Positions 16,653 to 24,311 of a DNA stretch of 64,000 nt are shown here, piece after piece. Source of the DNA: Arthrobacter sp. PvP023 (GTDB lineage: Bacteria > Actinomycetota > Actinomycetes > Actinomycetales > Micrococcaceae). The position numbers were made by a program, and so were the translations under genes. Position 1 is the first letter of the stretch; every line of letters begins with the position of its first letter. The stretch lies in NCBI RefSeq assembly GCF_017832975.1, contig NZ_JAFIBI010000001.1, positions 1,364,001 to 1,428,000 of the forward strand, in the 5' to 3' direction. The notes below the pieces were generated by a model. That model saw nothing but the letters and a program-made list of their open reading frames with translations. It had not been told where the DNA came from and ran no database searches.

Positions 16653-17888
16653 TCAGAGTGCCCTCAGGACGGCGCCCGCCAGCGTAATCGGCAGGAAGAC
16701 CCAGGGGTTCTGGATGGCGATTGATGTAGTGGCTTCCAGGGGCTCGCGGCTGACTTCCCCGCTCACGCCCGGCAATCCGGCAGGGATGGCGTCAGGGGCT
16801 TCCAGCGGGCCAACCTTCAGCGGTTCCACTTCCCCTGCGCCCGCCTGTGCGGGTTCAGCGCTTTGACCTTCCGCTGAGGTTTCCTGGACGGAGTCGCTGT
16901 CGGAGTCTTCTACGGCATCCGCCGGAGGTTCGTCGCACACAATCATGGCGTTTTGCGAGTCGGCCCACGAGTTGAGGAACAGGCCAATGGGCACTTCCGC
17001 CAGGTTGCCGCCAGCCCTACCCGGATCCGACAGAATCACCGTGCCCCGCTCCGTGTTGATGCCGGTGACCACGACGGCGTGGTCCGCAGTGTTGTCTTCT
17101 GCCGCCTCGCCGGTCCACAGTTCCCCGCTGTCGACGGCCAGGATAACGCTGTGGCCGGCTTCAAGCTCTGCGGCCAGAATGTCGAGGTCGCCGAAACGCA
17201 GTTCGGCGGGGACGCCGGCCGCGTTGAGTACTTCGACGCCCTTTTCGATCGACATACTTGGAACGCCGTCGTGGCCTACGGTGAAGGCCCCGATTTCGTT
17301 GGCGATGTCCACGAACACCATCTCATCCTTGAAGGGCATGCCGGTGTATTCGGAGACAATTTGCGCGATGCTGGCGGGCAAGCAGAATCCGTTCTCCGCC
17401 TGTTCGAACCAATACTCGGCATCGCCGATCGGATCCCCGATGAGGACGCCGTCCTGAACGCTCCAGCCCGTGCTGCCCTGGTCCGGCTCGATTGGCTGAT
17501 CGGCGGTGTCGTCACCGCCGGGCTCAGCGGGCAGCTGCTGGTCCAGGGCTGCCACGAGGTCTGGAGAGGCGGCCATGAGGTCCTCCCGCGAGACCCATTG
17601 GCCTTCAGCGTTCCCCGACGCATCAGTGATGACATACCCGCCGTCCGATTCGGTGACAAGCACGTCCACCTTTCCATCGCCGTCGAGGTCCATGTATGCA
17701 GTGTCGAGCGATGTATCGGCGTCCGAATCGAGGGCTACGAAGGAAACTGCCTGGTCGATTCGTACGTAGAGTGCGTCAATGGTGCCGTCCTCGTTCAGGT
17801 CCACTGATTCGTAGTCGGTGCCACCCGTCTCCTCGGCGGCGCCGGGTTCGGGCATTTCTTCGGTCACCGTGTCTGGTGTTGTGTCCAT
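16653..17888 (-). CDS. C39-type cysteine-protease-like protein with N-terminal DxDxDG repeats
   Basis: 411 aa with a strong site (AGGAGGAAACC before the ATG). Residues ~25-95 hold calcium-loop-like repeats (DLNEDGTID, DSDADTSLD, DLDGDGKVD). Residues ~155-300 resemble papain-like C39 peptidases: Gln163 six residues before Cys169 (EQAENGFCLPAS), His270 in ADHAVVVTG and Asp288 in LSDPGR, so the full Q/C/H/D set is present. Real C39 domains usually sit on ABC exporters and cut leaders at double glycine; this one is free-standing. A Glu/Ser-rich tail ends in a hydrophobic stretch, possibly an anchor. Target unknown; a DxDxDG-repeat protein is encoded at 22452. Confidence 0.7.
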   Translation of the reverse strand: MDTTPDTVTEEMPEPGAAEETGGTDYESVDLNEDGTIDALYVRIDQAVSFVALDSDADTSLDTAYMDLDGDGKVDVLVTESDGGYVITDASGNAEGQWVSREDLMAASPDLVAALDQQLPAEPGGDDTADQPIEPDQGSTGWSVQDGVLIGDPIGDAEYWFEQAENGFCLPASIAQIVSEYTGMPFKDEMVFVDIANEIGAFTVGHDGVPSMSIEKGVEVLNAAGVPAELRFGDLDILAAELEAGHSVILAVDSGELWTGEAAEDNTADHAVVVTGINTERGTVILSDPGRAGGNLAEVPIGLFLNSWADSQNAMIVCDEPPADAVEDSDSDSVQETSAEGQSAEPAQAGAGEVEPLKVGPLEAPDAIPAGLPGVSGEVSREPLEATTSIAIQNPWVFLPITLAGAVLRAL

Positions 17889-17947
17889 GGTTTCCTCCTA
17901 GTGGAAATGGTGACTGTTAGAGGTGCCGAGCCGGCGAAAAGTTCCGT

Positions 17948-19792
17948 TTAGAGGAGGTGGAGTTTCGTCAAGCTCCCGTCGATGTCCGCCAAATGTTTGT
18001 CGATCGTGGCTATGTCCCGTTTGAGGGCGTCGATCCGCTGCTGGGAGGCCTGGGCTGAGAGTTGTTCCTGGGCCTGGCTCTCCCGGATGAGCTGCTGCAA
18101 AGCGGCCAGGGAATCCTGCAGCTGGGTACGATAGGTGACCACTATTTCCGGTTTCAGACGGCGAAGCCGTGCGTCCAGATAGTCCGCAACGACGGCCCGC
18201 TCGGCCTGGGCCAGCCGGGGAATTTCCGCCAAAAGCCGGGTCTTCTCGAGCATGTTCTGGCGGTAGTAGCGGTTGATTGCAAACCAGCCGCCAGCGCCCA
18301 GTACCGTGAAGGGGATGCCGATCGTTGTGGCGAACCCGGCGACGGCGGTGCTGACGATTGCGCCGGTGGCAACGCCGACGCCGGTAACAAGCCCTGCGGC
18401 CGAGCCGCCAATGCTTGATCCCATGACGAGGGACATCACTTGGGACGGATCAAAGCCCCCGGGGCGACGCTCGCTGCTGAGTTGCGGTGTGTCTCCCGGA
18501 AGCTCGGCTGCCCGCAGTATGTCATCCAGCACTGCGGGTAGGGGCACGTCGCGGAACACTCCGTGGGCCAGATTGCTGAGCTGGAGCTCGGAGTCGTTGA
18601 TGATATCAGCCCGAAGTGCCATGAGTTCGGCGAAGATGTCGCTGGTGAGCTGACGGGTGGTTTTCTCGTCCCTCAGCGCTTTGGTTGATTGGATACGGTT
18701 CTTCCAGTCCGCGGCCCAGGCGTCAAACTTGAGGCTTGCCTGCCGCAGGACGCCGGCGCGGAGCTCACCCAGGTCCCGTTCCAGGTCCAGGGTCCACCGC
18801 TGTTGTTCGTCTTTCAGCTCGGACAGGCGCTGACGCTCGGTCATCATCCCTGCCCTGGCTTCGGCCGGATCGTCGGCAATCACCAGTTGGGTGAGCCGCG
18901 TTTGGCGGTGCGCGTCCAGCGCCGAGCGCGCCAGCCGGAGGGCATTGGCTGTGGGGGCAGTGCCGGCCTTGGCGAGGTCCCGAGTCAGGGCCAGGACGAA
19001 CTGCGGGAGCCCGGACGCGTCGAGCAGGGCTTCGCGCAGGGACGGATCCGTCCTGGAGTTCGCCGCGTTCGCCACGACGGCCGAAACGCCGAGGACAAAG
19101 GCGTCGGCCAGCCGGGGGATCCGTGCCTTGAGCAAGGCCGCGTTTCCCGCCACGACGTCTTGCCAGGAGCCCGGGTAGAGATCGGTCTTGGTGACCACCA
19201 CGCCCACCGATTCCACCTGGGCAGAACATTGCTCTACGTATGCCATCTCTGCGCTCGACAGCAGCGAGCCGGCATCGGTGACAAAAACGGCAACGGAGGC
19301 AGCTTCCAGGATTTTGAGGTTCAGCAACGACTGGGGACCTGCCAGGCCCCCGGCGCTGGGGGCGTCCAGCAGGACCACGTCGCCGAGCAGTCCGGCGGCG
19401 GTTTCCACCTCCATTCCAATGGCATCTCCCGGCCCGTTCGCAGATCGGGTGCCATCGGGAAAAACCCACACGGTGCTGCCGGTCATTGTTCCGTCGCCGT
19501 CGCCGTCAGCCCTGGCCGGGGCCACCAGTCTGTAGAGCGCGTGTCCTCCGGTCTCGGAGTCACAGGCGCGCAGGTCCGGGGCCAGCAGGTTGACCAGGGC
19601 GCTCTTGCCACGACCGCTTTCTCCTACAAAGACCACCACGGGTGTGCCGGTGGAGCCGGTGGCCTGACGGATGATGCGGTCGGCTGCACCGGCGTGCCCC
19701 ACGGTCCGCAGCAGGCGTGTCGACGTGCTGAGCACCGCCCTTGCGGAGTTCAGGGTGGACAGCCGCTGCAGCTCAGTATCCGGCGGCATCAT
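17948..19792 (-). CDS. Dynamin-like GTPase (IniA/IniC-type)
   Basis: 614 aa from the ATG at 19792 (a second ATG follows at 19789), overlapping the acidic gene by 20 nt. GTPase motifs: P-loop VGESGRGKSALVN, LLDAPSAGG (G3-like) and VVVTKTDLYPG (G4). A Gly/Ala/Val-rich hydrophobic pair of segments near ~500-550 (GSAAGLVTGVGVATGAIVS and a following stretch) could insert in the membrane as in bacterial dynamins. The C-terminus is coiled coil. Such proteins remodel or repair membranes; mycobacterial IniA/IniC are the known actinobacterial examples. Assignment to either is not possible from sequence alone. Confidence 0.8.
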   Translation of the reverse strand: MMPPDTELQRLSTLNSARAVLSTSTRLLRTVGHAGAADRIIRQATGSTGTPVVVFVGESGRGKSALVNLLAPDLRACDSETGGHALYRLVAPARADGDGDGTMTGSTVWVFPDGTRSANGPGDAIGMEVETAAGLLGDVVLLDAPSAGGLAGPQSLLNLKILEAASVAVFVTDAGSLLSSAEMAYVEQCSAQVESVGVVVTKTDLYPGSWQDVVAGNAALLKARIPRLADAFVLGVSAVVANAANSRTDPSLREALLDASGLPQFVLALTRDLAKAGTAPTANALRLARSALDAHRQTRLTQLVIADDPAEARAGMMTERQRLSELKDEQQRWTLDLERDLGELRAGVLRQASLKFDAWAADWKNRIQSTKALRDEKTTRQLTSDIFAELMALRADIINDSELQLSNLAHGVFRDVPLPAVLDDILRAAELPGDTPQLSSERRPGGFDPSQVMSLVMGSSIGGSAAGLVTGVGVATGAIVSTAVAGFATTIGIPFTVLGAGGWFAINRYYRQNMLEKTRLLAEIPRLAQAERAVVADYLDARLRRLKPEIVVTYRTQLQDSLAALQQLIRESQAQEQLSAQASQQRIDALKRDIATIDKHLADIDGSLTKLHLL

Positions 19793-20114
19793 CGTAGCCC
19801 AGCGGGTCGTCGTCGTCGTCCCACCCGGCCGCTCCAGACAGGTCCTCATGCTGGGGGTCGGAGGGGGTGTTGCCGCCGGACTGCAACAAGCCAGCGCCGG
19901 ACTCACCGTCGGAGTCGTCGTCAGTGTCGATGTCAACGTCTGTGTACGCGGAAGCGGGATCAACGGCTGAATTGTCTGCTGAATCGTCCTGCCCGGAGTC
20001 CGGTTCCGCGGCTGCGAAGGCGGCATCCATGGCACGATCCCAGACGGCTTCGGGTGGCCCCTCAGGTACCAGCAGGATCTGCTTGAAGGAGCTCTCGGGA
20101 ATTTCGTTGCTCAT
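19773..20114 (-). CDS. Small acidic protein, first gene of the GTPase/Hsp70 operon
   Basis: 113 aa. After a conserved-looking start (SFKQILLVPEGPPEAVWDRAMDAAF) the protein is dominated by Asp, Ser and Gly with runs such as DWDDDDD-type tracts, so it is probably disordered. It resembles no family known to me. It overlaps the GTPase start, arguing for coupled synthesis and a possible adaptor or stoichiometric partner role. It is divergent from the sigma factor gene at 20224. Confidence 0.65.
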   Translation of the reverse strand: MSNEIPESSFKQILLVPEGPPEAVWDRAMDAAFAAAEPDSGQDDSADNSAVDPASAYTDVDIDTDDDSDGESGAGLLQSGGNTPSDPQHEDLSGAAGWDDDDDPLGYDDAAGY

Positions 20115-20223
20115 TTCTAGAATCCTTGGTCTAAAGGGTGGTCGATCATTTCCGGCAGGTCTATAGTGGCTCTACTACCGGCTAGTGCGGGGGGCACGGC
20201 GACCTGAACCCAATGGGGGAACT

Positions 20224-20754
20224 ATGGACGCGACCGTGGCCCAATCGCTGCTTCTGGATGCTGCAATAGGGGGAGATGCTCGTTCTTTCGAGTCCCTTGC
20301 CACTCAGCACCGGACCATGATCTGGTCCGTCTGTCTGCGCATCACGGGGAATACCTATGATGCCGAGGATGCCCTGCAGGAAACACTGCTCGCCGCCTGG
20401 CGCGGCATAGGGCGATTTCGCCGGGACTCCAGCTTCGGTACGTGGATCTATCGCATCGCTGCCAACGCCGCGCTGGCGGTCATCCGCTCGAGACGCTCCA
20501 CGGAGATCGAGGTGGCCGACGACTTCGCGCCCGAACGGGATTTCGCCGAGAGCCTCGCCTCCGCAGACCTTGTGCAGCAGACCTTGAAGACGTTGCATGA
20601 AGATCTGCGCGTTGCCCTGGTGCTGAGGGAATTGTGCGACTTCACGTATGCACAAATTGCGGAGTACCAAGGTGTGGGTGTGGCCACCGTTAAGAGCAGG
20701 ATAAGCCGGGCCAGGCATGCCTTCGAGGCTGCCGTTGGGGGCGGCTTCAACTAA
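20224..20754 (+). CDS. ECF-type RNA polymerase sigma factor
   Basis: 176 aa from the ATG at 20224 with GGGGGA just upstream. Region 2 shows DAEDALQETLLAAWRGIGRFRRDSSFGTWIYRIAANAAL in pieces typical of sigma-2; region 4 ends with TYAQIAEYQGVGVATVKSRISRAR, the -35-binding helix-turn-helix. No zinc-binding anti-sigma gene is adjacent, so control may come from the neighbouring membrane proteins (inference). It is divergent from the acidic/GTPase/C39/Hsp70 operon and convergent with the second GTPase. Confidence 0.9.
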   Translation: MDATVAQSLLLDAAIGGDARSFESLATQHRTMIWSVCLRITGNTYDAEDALQETLLAAWRGIGRFRRDSSFGTWIYRIAANAALAVIRSRRSTEIEVADDFAPERDFAESLASADLVQQTLKTLHEDLRVALVLRELCDFTYAQIAEYQGVGVATVKSRISRARHAFEAAVGGGFN

Positions 20755-20801
20755 TTTCCTGGCCCACCCCGGGACGCGAACGCCTCCAACCACTTGGCCG
20801 A

Positions 20802-22277
20802 TCATGTCGCACTCCTGGGAGTCTCGGAACGAATGAGGAGGGACCGGGCAATGACGCGCGCGGCCCGGGCTTCTGCACCGGTTGATGCCGTGCCCACCAT
20901 CGACTGGTAGTGCGAGGCCAGCTCCAGGTACCGGTTCCCGCCGTGCATCGCTGGGCCAGGGTTCGGCGTCGGGCCAACATCCGGCAGCAACGGAGCGGGC
21001 TTGGTCAAACCCTCAAGCACTGCCACTAGCTCGTGCTCCGGGTCCGCGGTCCGCAACAAGGCCAACGCCGCTACCTCCTGCAACCGGTGGAAGGCGGGTG
21101 CGTGCCTGGCCGATTCAACCAGGAGTCGTGCCGGGGACGGCCAGGAATTAGCGCGTGCTGCTGCCTGCAGCCCTGTCAGCACGGCTTCAACACGGGCGCT
21201 CTCGATGGGCCCCGTCACCTCGGATTGCAGGACCCGCTCCAGCTGCGTCAGTCCGGACCGCTCGTTCAGCCACGCCGTCAGTTGCCCGGCAGAACCGCAG
21301 TGTTCCCTGCCAAACCTGATTCCGTAGGAGCCGATCAGCGCGGTGAGCCGCTGGAAGTCCTCCTTGCGGACGCCCGGGGGTGGGCCGAGCTGTTCCGCAA
21401 ACTGCAGTTGGGTGGCGTCCGCGGCCTGCAGGGCGCGAAGCACGCGGACGTCCTGTTCACGCAAGGCTCCGGTCCGCACGGATTCGGCGAGCAAGCCTGA
21501 GATCGGGAGGACGGCTGTCAGCTGCGGCATCCGTGCGGTGAGCCCGGTCGCGGCGGTGCGTGCCGCTTCGATGGGATCGGCCGTGTGCCAGGGGCCGCCG
21601 CCGAAATTGTCTGCGTGGGCAACGAGGCCGATCACCGGCACGCGTCCAGGCACTCCTTCCGTCGCGCCTACTCCTCCCACTGAACCGTGTCCGTGCCGTT
21701 CCCTGTAACTGGAGATAAAGGTTTCATCGTCGGGCCGTAGTTCGTCCCGGATGAGGAAGAGCAGAACGTCCGGATCCACCGGGGTGTTTGAGTCCCCGAG
21801 CATCCCGGATTCCGTTCTGGCGGAGTTGTCCGTGGCCGCGGAACCCAGCCCCGGGGTGTCAATAATCGTGGATCGTTCCAGCACTGCGGCCTGCAGGTAG
21901 ATGCGGAGGTACTCAATGGTTGCCGGCGGGATGCTGCCCGTCATGGGCCCGGAGGCGGCTAACGGAAGCGGCGCGATCTGCCCCGCCTTCATGACGGCTT
22001 CTGCCCGGGCGGGCGCGCCGAATGAGTAATAGGAGAGCAAGGCGGTAGTTTCCTGCGCGGAGGTGGGGGCCATCTTGGCGCCGATGAGGCTGTTGACCAG
22101 CGTGGACTTGCCTGTGTTCACGCGGCCGGTCACTGCAACGACGGCCGGTTTCCCGAGGGCGAGCCTTAGCCCGTCCACAATCGGGGCGCCAGGCAGGCCA
22201 ACCAGCCCTTCAACATCGTCCAGCAACCGGAGGGCAGCGGACCGAAGGTCCGGGAAGGCCTCAGACAGTTCACTCAC
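20802..22277 (-). CDS. Second dynamin-like GTPase
   Basis: 491 aa from the GTG at 22277 (TTG at 22283 is an alternative; both sit near AGGAGGGAG). P-loop VTGRVNTGKSTLVNSLIG, a Thr-rich switch (SAQETTALLSYY) and DTPGLGS (G3) are clear; the G4 position is degenerate (GLVAHADNF). The C-terminal half is helical, without strong membrane segments, unlike the first GTPase. Two adjacent unequal GTPases are typical of bacterial dynamin pairs such as IniA/IniC, which may form hetero-oligomers. It lies in its own minus-strand unit. Confidence 0.82.
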   Translation of the reverse strand: MSELSEAFPDLRSAALRLLDDVEGLVGLPGAPIVDGLRLALGKPAVVAVTGRVNTGKSTLVNSLIGAKMAPTSAQETTALLSYYSFGAPARAEAVMKAGQIAPLPLAASGPMTGSIPPATIEYLRIYLQAAVLERSTIIDTPGLGSAATDNSARTESGMLGDSNTPVDPDVLLFLIRDELRPDDETFISSYRERHGHGSVGGVGATEGVPGRVPVIGLVAHADNFGGGPWHTADPIEAARTAATGLTARMPQLTAVLPISGLLAESVRTGALREQDVRVLRALQAADATQLQFAEQLGPPPGVRKEDFQRLTALIGSYGIRFGREHCGSAGQLTAWLNERSGLTQLERVLQSEVTGPIESARVEAVLTGLQAAARANSWPSPARLLVESARHAPAFHRLQEVAALALLRTADPEHELVAVLEGLTKPAPLLPDVGPTPNPGPAMHGGNRYLELASHYQSMVGTASTGAEARAARVIARSLLIRSETPRSAT

Positions 22278-22339
22278 GGCCAACGCTCCCTCCTGCCCAG
22301 TACTTTATCGATGCCTAGTTTGATGCGTGATTCGGCCCA

Positions 22340-22377
22340 AAAGTTCCCCGGAAAATGGATTCTTTCAGGGGAACTTT
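22340..22377. promoter_or_regulatory. 10-bp perfect inverted repeat upstream of the DxDxDG-repeat gene
   Basis: AAAGTTCCCC (22340-22349) and GGGGAACTTT (22368-22377) are separated by 18 bp and lie about 75 bp before the start codon at 22452, in the divergent region with the second GTPase. It could be an operator, a 5'-UTR hairpin, or contain a GGAAC-type ECF -35 element; no matching -10 was found. Confidence 0.45.
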
Positions 22378-22451
22378 CCGTCCCGAGACGGCCTCTAATC
22401 ATCACCAAAACAAAAAAGGAAGCAAGACTTCCGCTTCAGAAGGAGAGCATC

Positions 22452-23063
22452 ATGTCACTGGAAAACTACTCGTTCACCGACAACAACGGCGACGGGGTGG
22501 GCGACGTGGGCGCGGCAGACCTCAACGGCGACGGCGTTGCGGACGCCTACGCACTCGACACCAATTTCGACGGCTATGTTGACACCTACCAGCTTGATGC
22601 CAACGGCGACCAGTACTTCGAGTCGATCGGCTATGACAACAACCTTGACGGTGTCGCGGACGCCTTGGCGACGGACACAAACCTGGACGGCAGGATTGAC
22701 ACCACGGTCATCGACAGCGACCAAAACCGGGTAGCTGAAACGATGCTCGTAGACAGGGACGGCGACGGCGTCCAGGAGATGGGCCTTTACGACTCCAACC
22801 AGGACGGCCGGTTCGACAGCTACACAACGCCTGAGACGGGAAACGTCGCGCTTCAGGATCCATCCATGAGCCCGGTGCTGGAAAGCACCACGGTTGGCGG
22901 AGGCGCCCACAACGGAACGCTCGATGCTATGTCCACCAGCCCCGTCCTCTTGAACAGCCCCTACGCCACCAGCATGATCAATCAGATGGCGGAGAGTCAG
23001 AAGATCGCTGGGCAAGTTTGGACGCTACCGGACAACTTCGAACTCGTTAAGCGCAACTACTAA
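22452..23063 (+). CDS. DxDxDG calcium-loop-repeat protein
   Basis: 203 aa; ATG at 22452 with GAAGGAGAGC upstream. Residues ~8-125 contain about ten short repeats of the form DxNxDGxxD, alternating with hydrophobic-aromatic strands (DLNGDGVADAYALDT type), the pattern of calcium-binding loops in dockerin-, thrombospondin- or EF-hand-like proteins. No signal peptide is visible. The C-terminal ~70 residues are unrelated and end in a helix. The same repeat type occurs at the N-terminus of the C39-like protein, linking the two. A strong hairpin follows the gene. Confidence 0.75.
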   Translation: MSLENYSFTDNNGDGVGDVGAADLNGDGVADAYALDTNFDGYVDTYQLDANGDQYFESIGYDNNLDGVADALATDTNLDGRIDTTVIDSDQNRVAETMLVDRDGDGVQEMGLYDSNQDGRFDSYTTPETGNVALQDPSMSPVLESTTVGGGAHNGTLDAMSTSPVLLNSPYATSMINQMAESQKIAGQVWTLPDNFELVKRNY

Positions 23064-23076
23064 GCCGGACAAACAG

Positions 23077-23114
23077 GTGAGCCGCAGGCGGCGAGGACGG
23101 CGCCTGCGGCTCAC
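23077..23114 (+). terminator. Strong hairpin terminator without U-tract
   Basis: A perfect 14-bp stem (GTGAGCCGCAGGCG with CGCCTGCGGCTCAC) and 10-nt loop lie 13 nt after the DxDxDG-repeat gene. It lacks a T-run, as is common in actinobacteria. Confidence 0.7.
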
Positions 23115-23466
23115 CATCATGGATGCCAACTTTCCCCGGATAGTTCGGAGCGGGCCATGGACTTACCACTGATGCCGGCTGACCTAACGAACACTCTTTA
23201 CGACGCCGGCGCCTCCGGCGGGGGCCTTTCGTTTGCATTGAGGACGCCGTGCCGAAAGGTGGCAGCCAGTGCCTTCCCGGCCGTATGTTCTCCACACGGC
23301 AGCTATGGAGGGACGGACTGGCTCATACTCTCCGCGCTGGTGTTGGCTGTCCCGGTGGTTGGCTACGCGATGGGTCCGCTACCGCCGCTTCCGGGTCAGC
23401 GCGATCTCTCAGCACAGGCCCCATGTCCCTGGCGCAGGCACAATTGACCTCCCCGCAGCGGAGATC
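23115..23466. other. Intergenic stretch with one doubtful small frame
   Basis: An open frame at 23157-23447 (plus, 96 codons) has GGAG 8 nt before its ATG and one hydrophobic run (LILSALVLAVPVVGYAMG), but its ends look non-coding and no family is recognised. It is noted, not called. Confidence 0.25.
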
Positions 23467-23600
23467 TTGATCGAATCTTGTCGGTCGGTTGCGCGAACCT
23501 GAAGGTTGAATGGGCACAGTAGGGTCAACCGGTGAAGAACACGGCCACAGCCGCTGGGCGGTCCGTTCGGAGGCCCAACCGATTGCTACGGGGGACGTAG
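23467..23600 (+). promoter_or_regulatory. 5' leader A, homologous to the leader of the gene at 27527
   Basis: Starts with TTGATCGAATCTTG and runs to the start codon at 23601. Blocks TTGAYCGAATCTTG, TTGCG..AACCT, TGGGCACAG, ACGGCCA/GCGGCCA, GCGGTCC/CCGGTCC and GGGGG before the start are shared, in order, with 27392-27526. Total length to the end of the start codon is 137 versus 138 nt. Confidence 0.65.
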
Positions 23601-24209
23601 ATGTCAGAGCTTGCCTATCGCATCAAGGAACATGCCGGGGCCAGCCGCCGGGTCCCGGTGTGGCGAACCGGGCGGTCATTGCCGGCCTTGGCCACGCCAG
23701 CTCCCGCCGGGCGCCCACCAATCGCTCCGGCTCCGGCCACGGCGCCCAAGGAAGTGCTGGAGCCGTCGGCTGTGCTCCATGCAGGTATCCGGTCCGTTCC
23801 TTCGACCTCTCACCCTCACGGGACCGCCCATCTTCGCCCTGCCGTCAAAGTCCCTGTCCGGCTCAGCCTGGCGGGCCTCGGAGCCGTCACCGGTTCCGTG
23901 AGCGTGCATCTGACTATCAGTCCGGTGACGCCGGCAGCTGGTGACGTGTCGGTTTCGATCTCATGGGCGGAAGTGGGCGGCGTGTCTGTTTCGCCGGCGC
24001 TGAAGCGCACGGGCACTACCTTTTCCGCTGCCTTCACCTGCGTTGTCCCCGCAGGTACAACGCAGGTGGACGTCGATCTCGGTGGCCACAGCTACCGTGG
24101 CAGGAACAGTGACCACCGCGACTTCGCGCTGAACGCCGAGGTGATTCTCCAAGAGCATGGGAAGCAGGCTCCGACTTTTCTGTTTGCGGGTGCCCTGATC
24201 CACCTGTGA
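23601..24209 (+). CDS. Degenerate paralogue of the Tat-exported protein at 27527
   Basis: 202 aa, ATG at 23601 after GGGGGAC. The N-terminus aligns loosely with the 27527 protein: SRRVPVWRTGRSLPALATPAPA versus SRRRVVKG...SVPVIVTAIAAPAAA, but the hydrophobic core of the Tat signal is lost, so export is doubtful. The C-terminal ~110 residues are strand-rich (SVSVHLTISPVTPAAGDVSV) and share spacing of Gly/Thr/Ser-rich strands with the other protein. Family unknown. The shared leader makes common origin likely; whether the product is functional is unclear. Confidence 0.55.
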   Translation: MSELAYRIKEHAGASRRVPVWRTGRSLPALATPAPAGRPPIAPAPATAPKEVLEPSAVLHAGIRSVPSTSHPHGTAHLRPAVKVPVRLSLAGLGAVTGSVSVHLTISPVTPAAGDVSVSISWAEVGGVSVSPALKRTGTTFSAAFTCVVPAGTTQVDVDLGGHSYRGRNSDHRDFALNAEVILQEHGKQAPTFLFAGALIHL

Positions 24210-24311
24210 GCCCTCTCATGGCGCAGTCAGGTATGAGCGCAGTTGGTCGAGAGCGCAGCCGGGTCAGCCTGAAGCCATCATCGCTGCTGATCGACAACCG
24301 CGCTGAGCCCG

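Noticed and set aside
7449..22345. AAAAGTTCC seen near 7450, 17937 and 22341
   Set aside because: Too short to be significant and the flanks differ; two of the three sites fall in unrelated hairpins or at a gene end.
23157..23447. Possible 96-codon gene
   Set aside because: Only weak ribosome-site evidence, no homology recognised and a non-coding-like tail.
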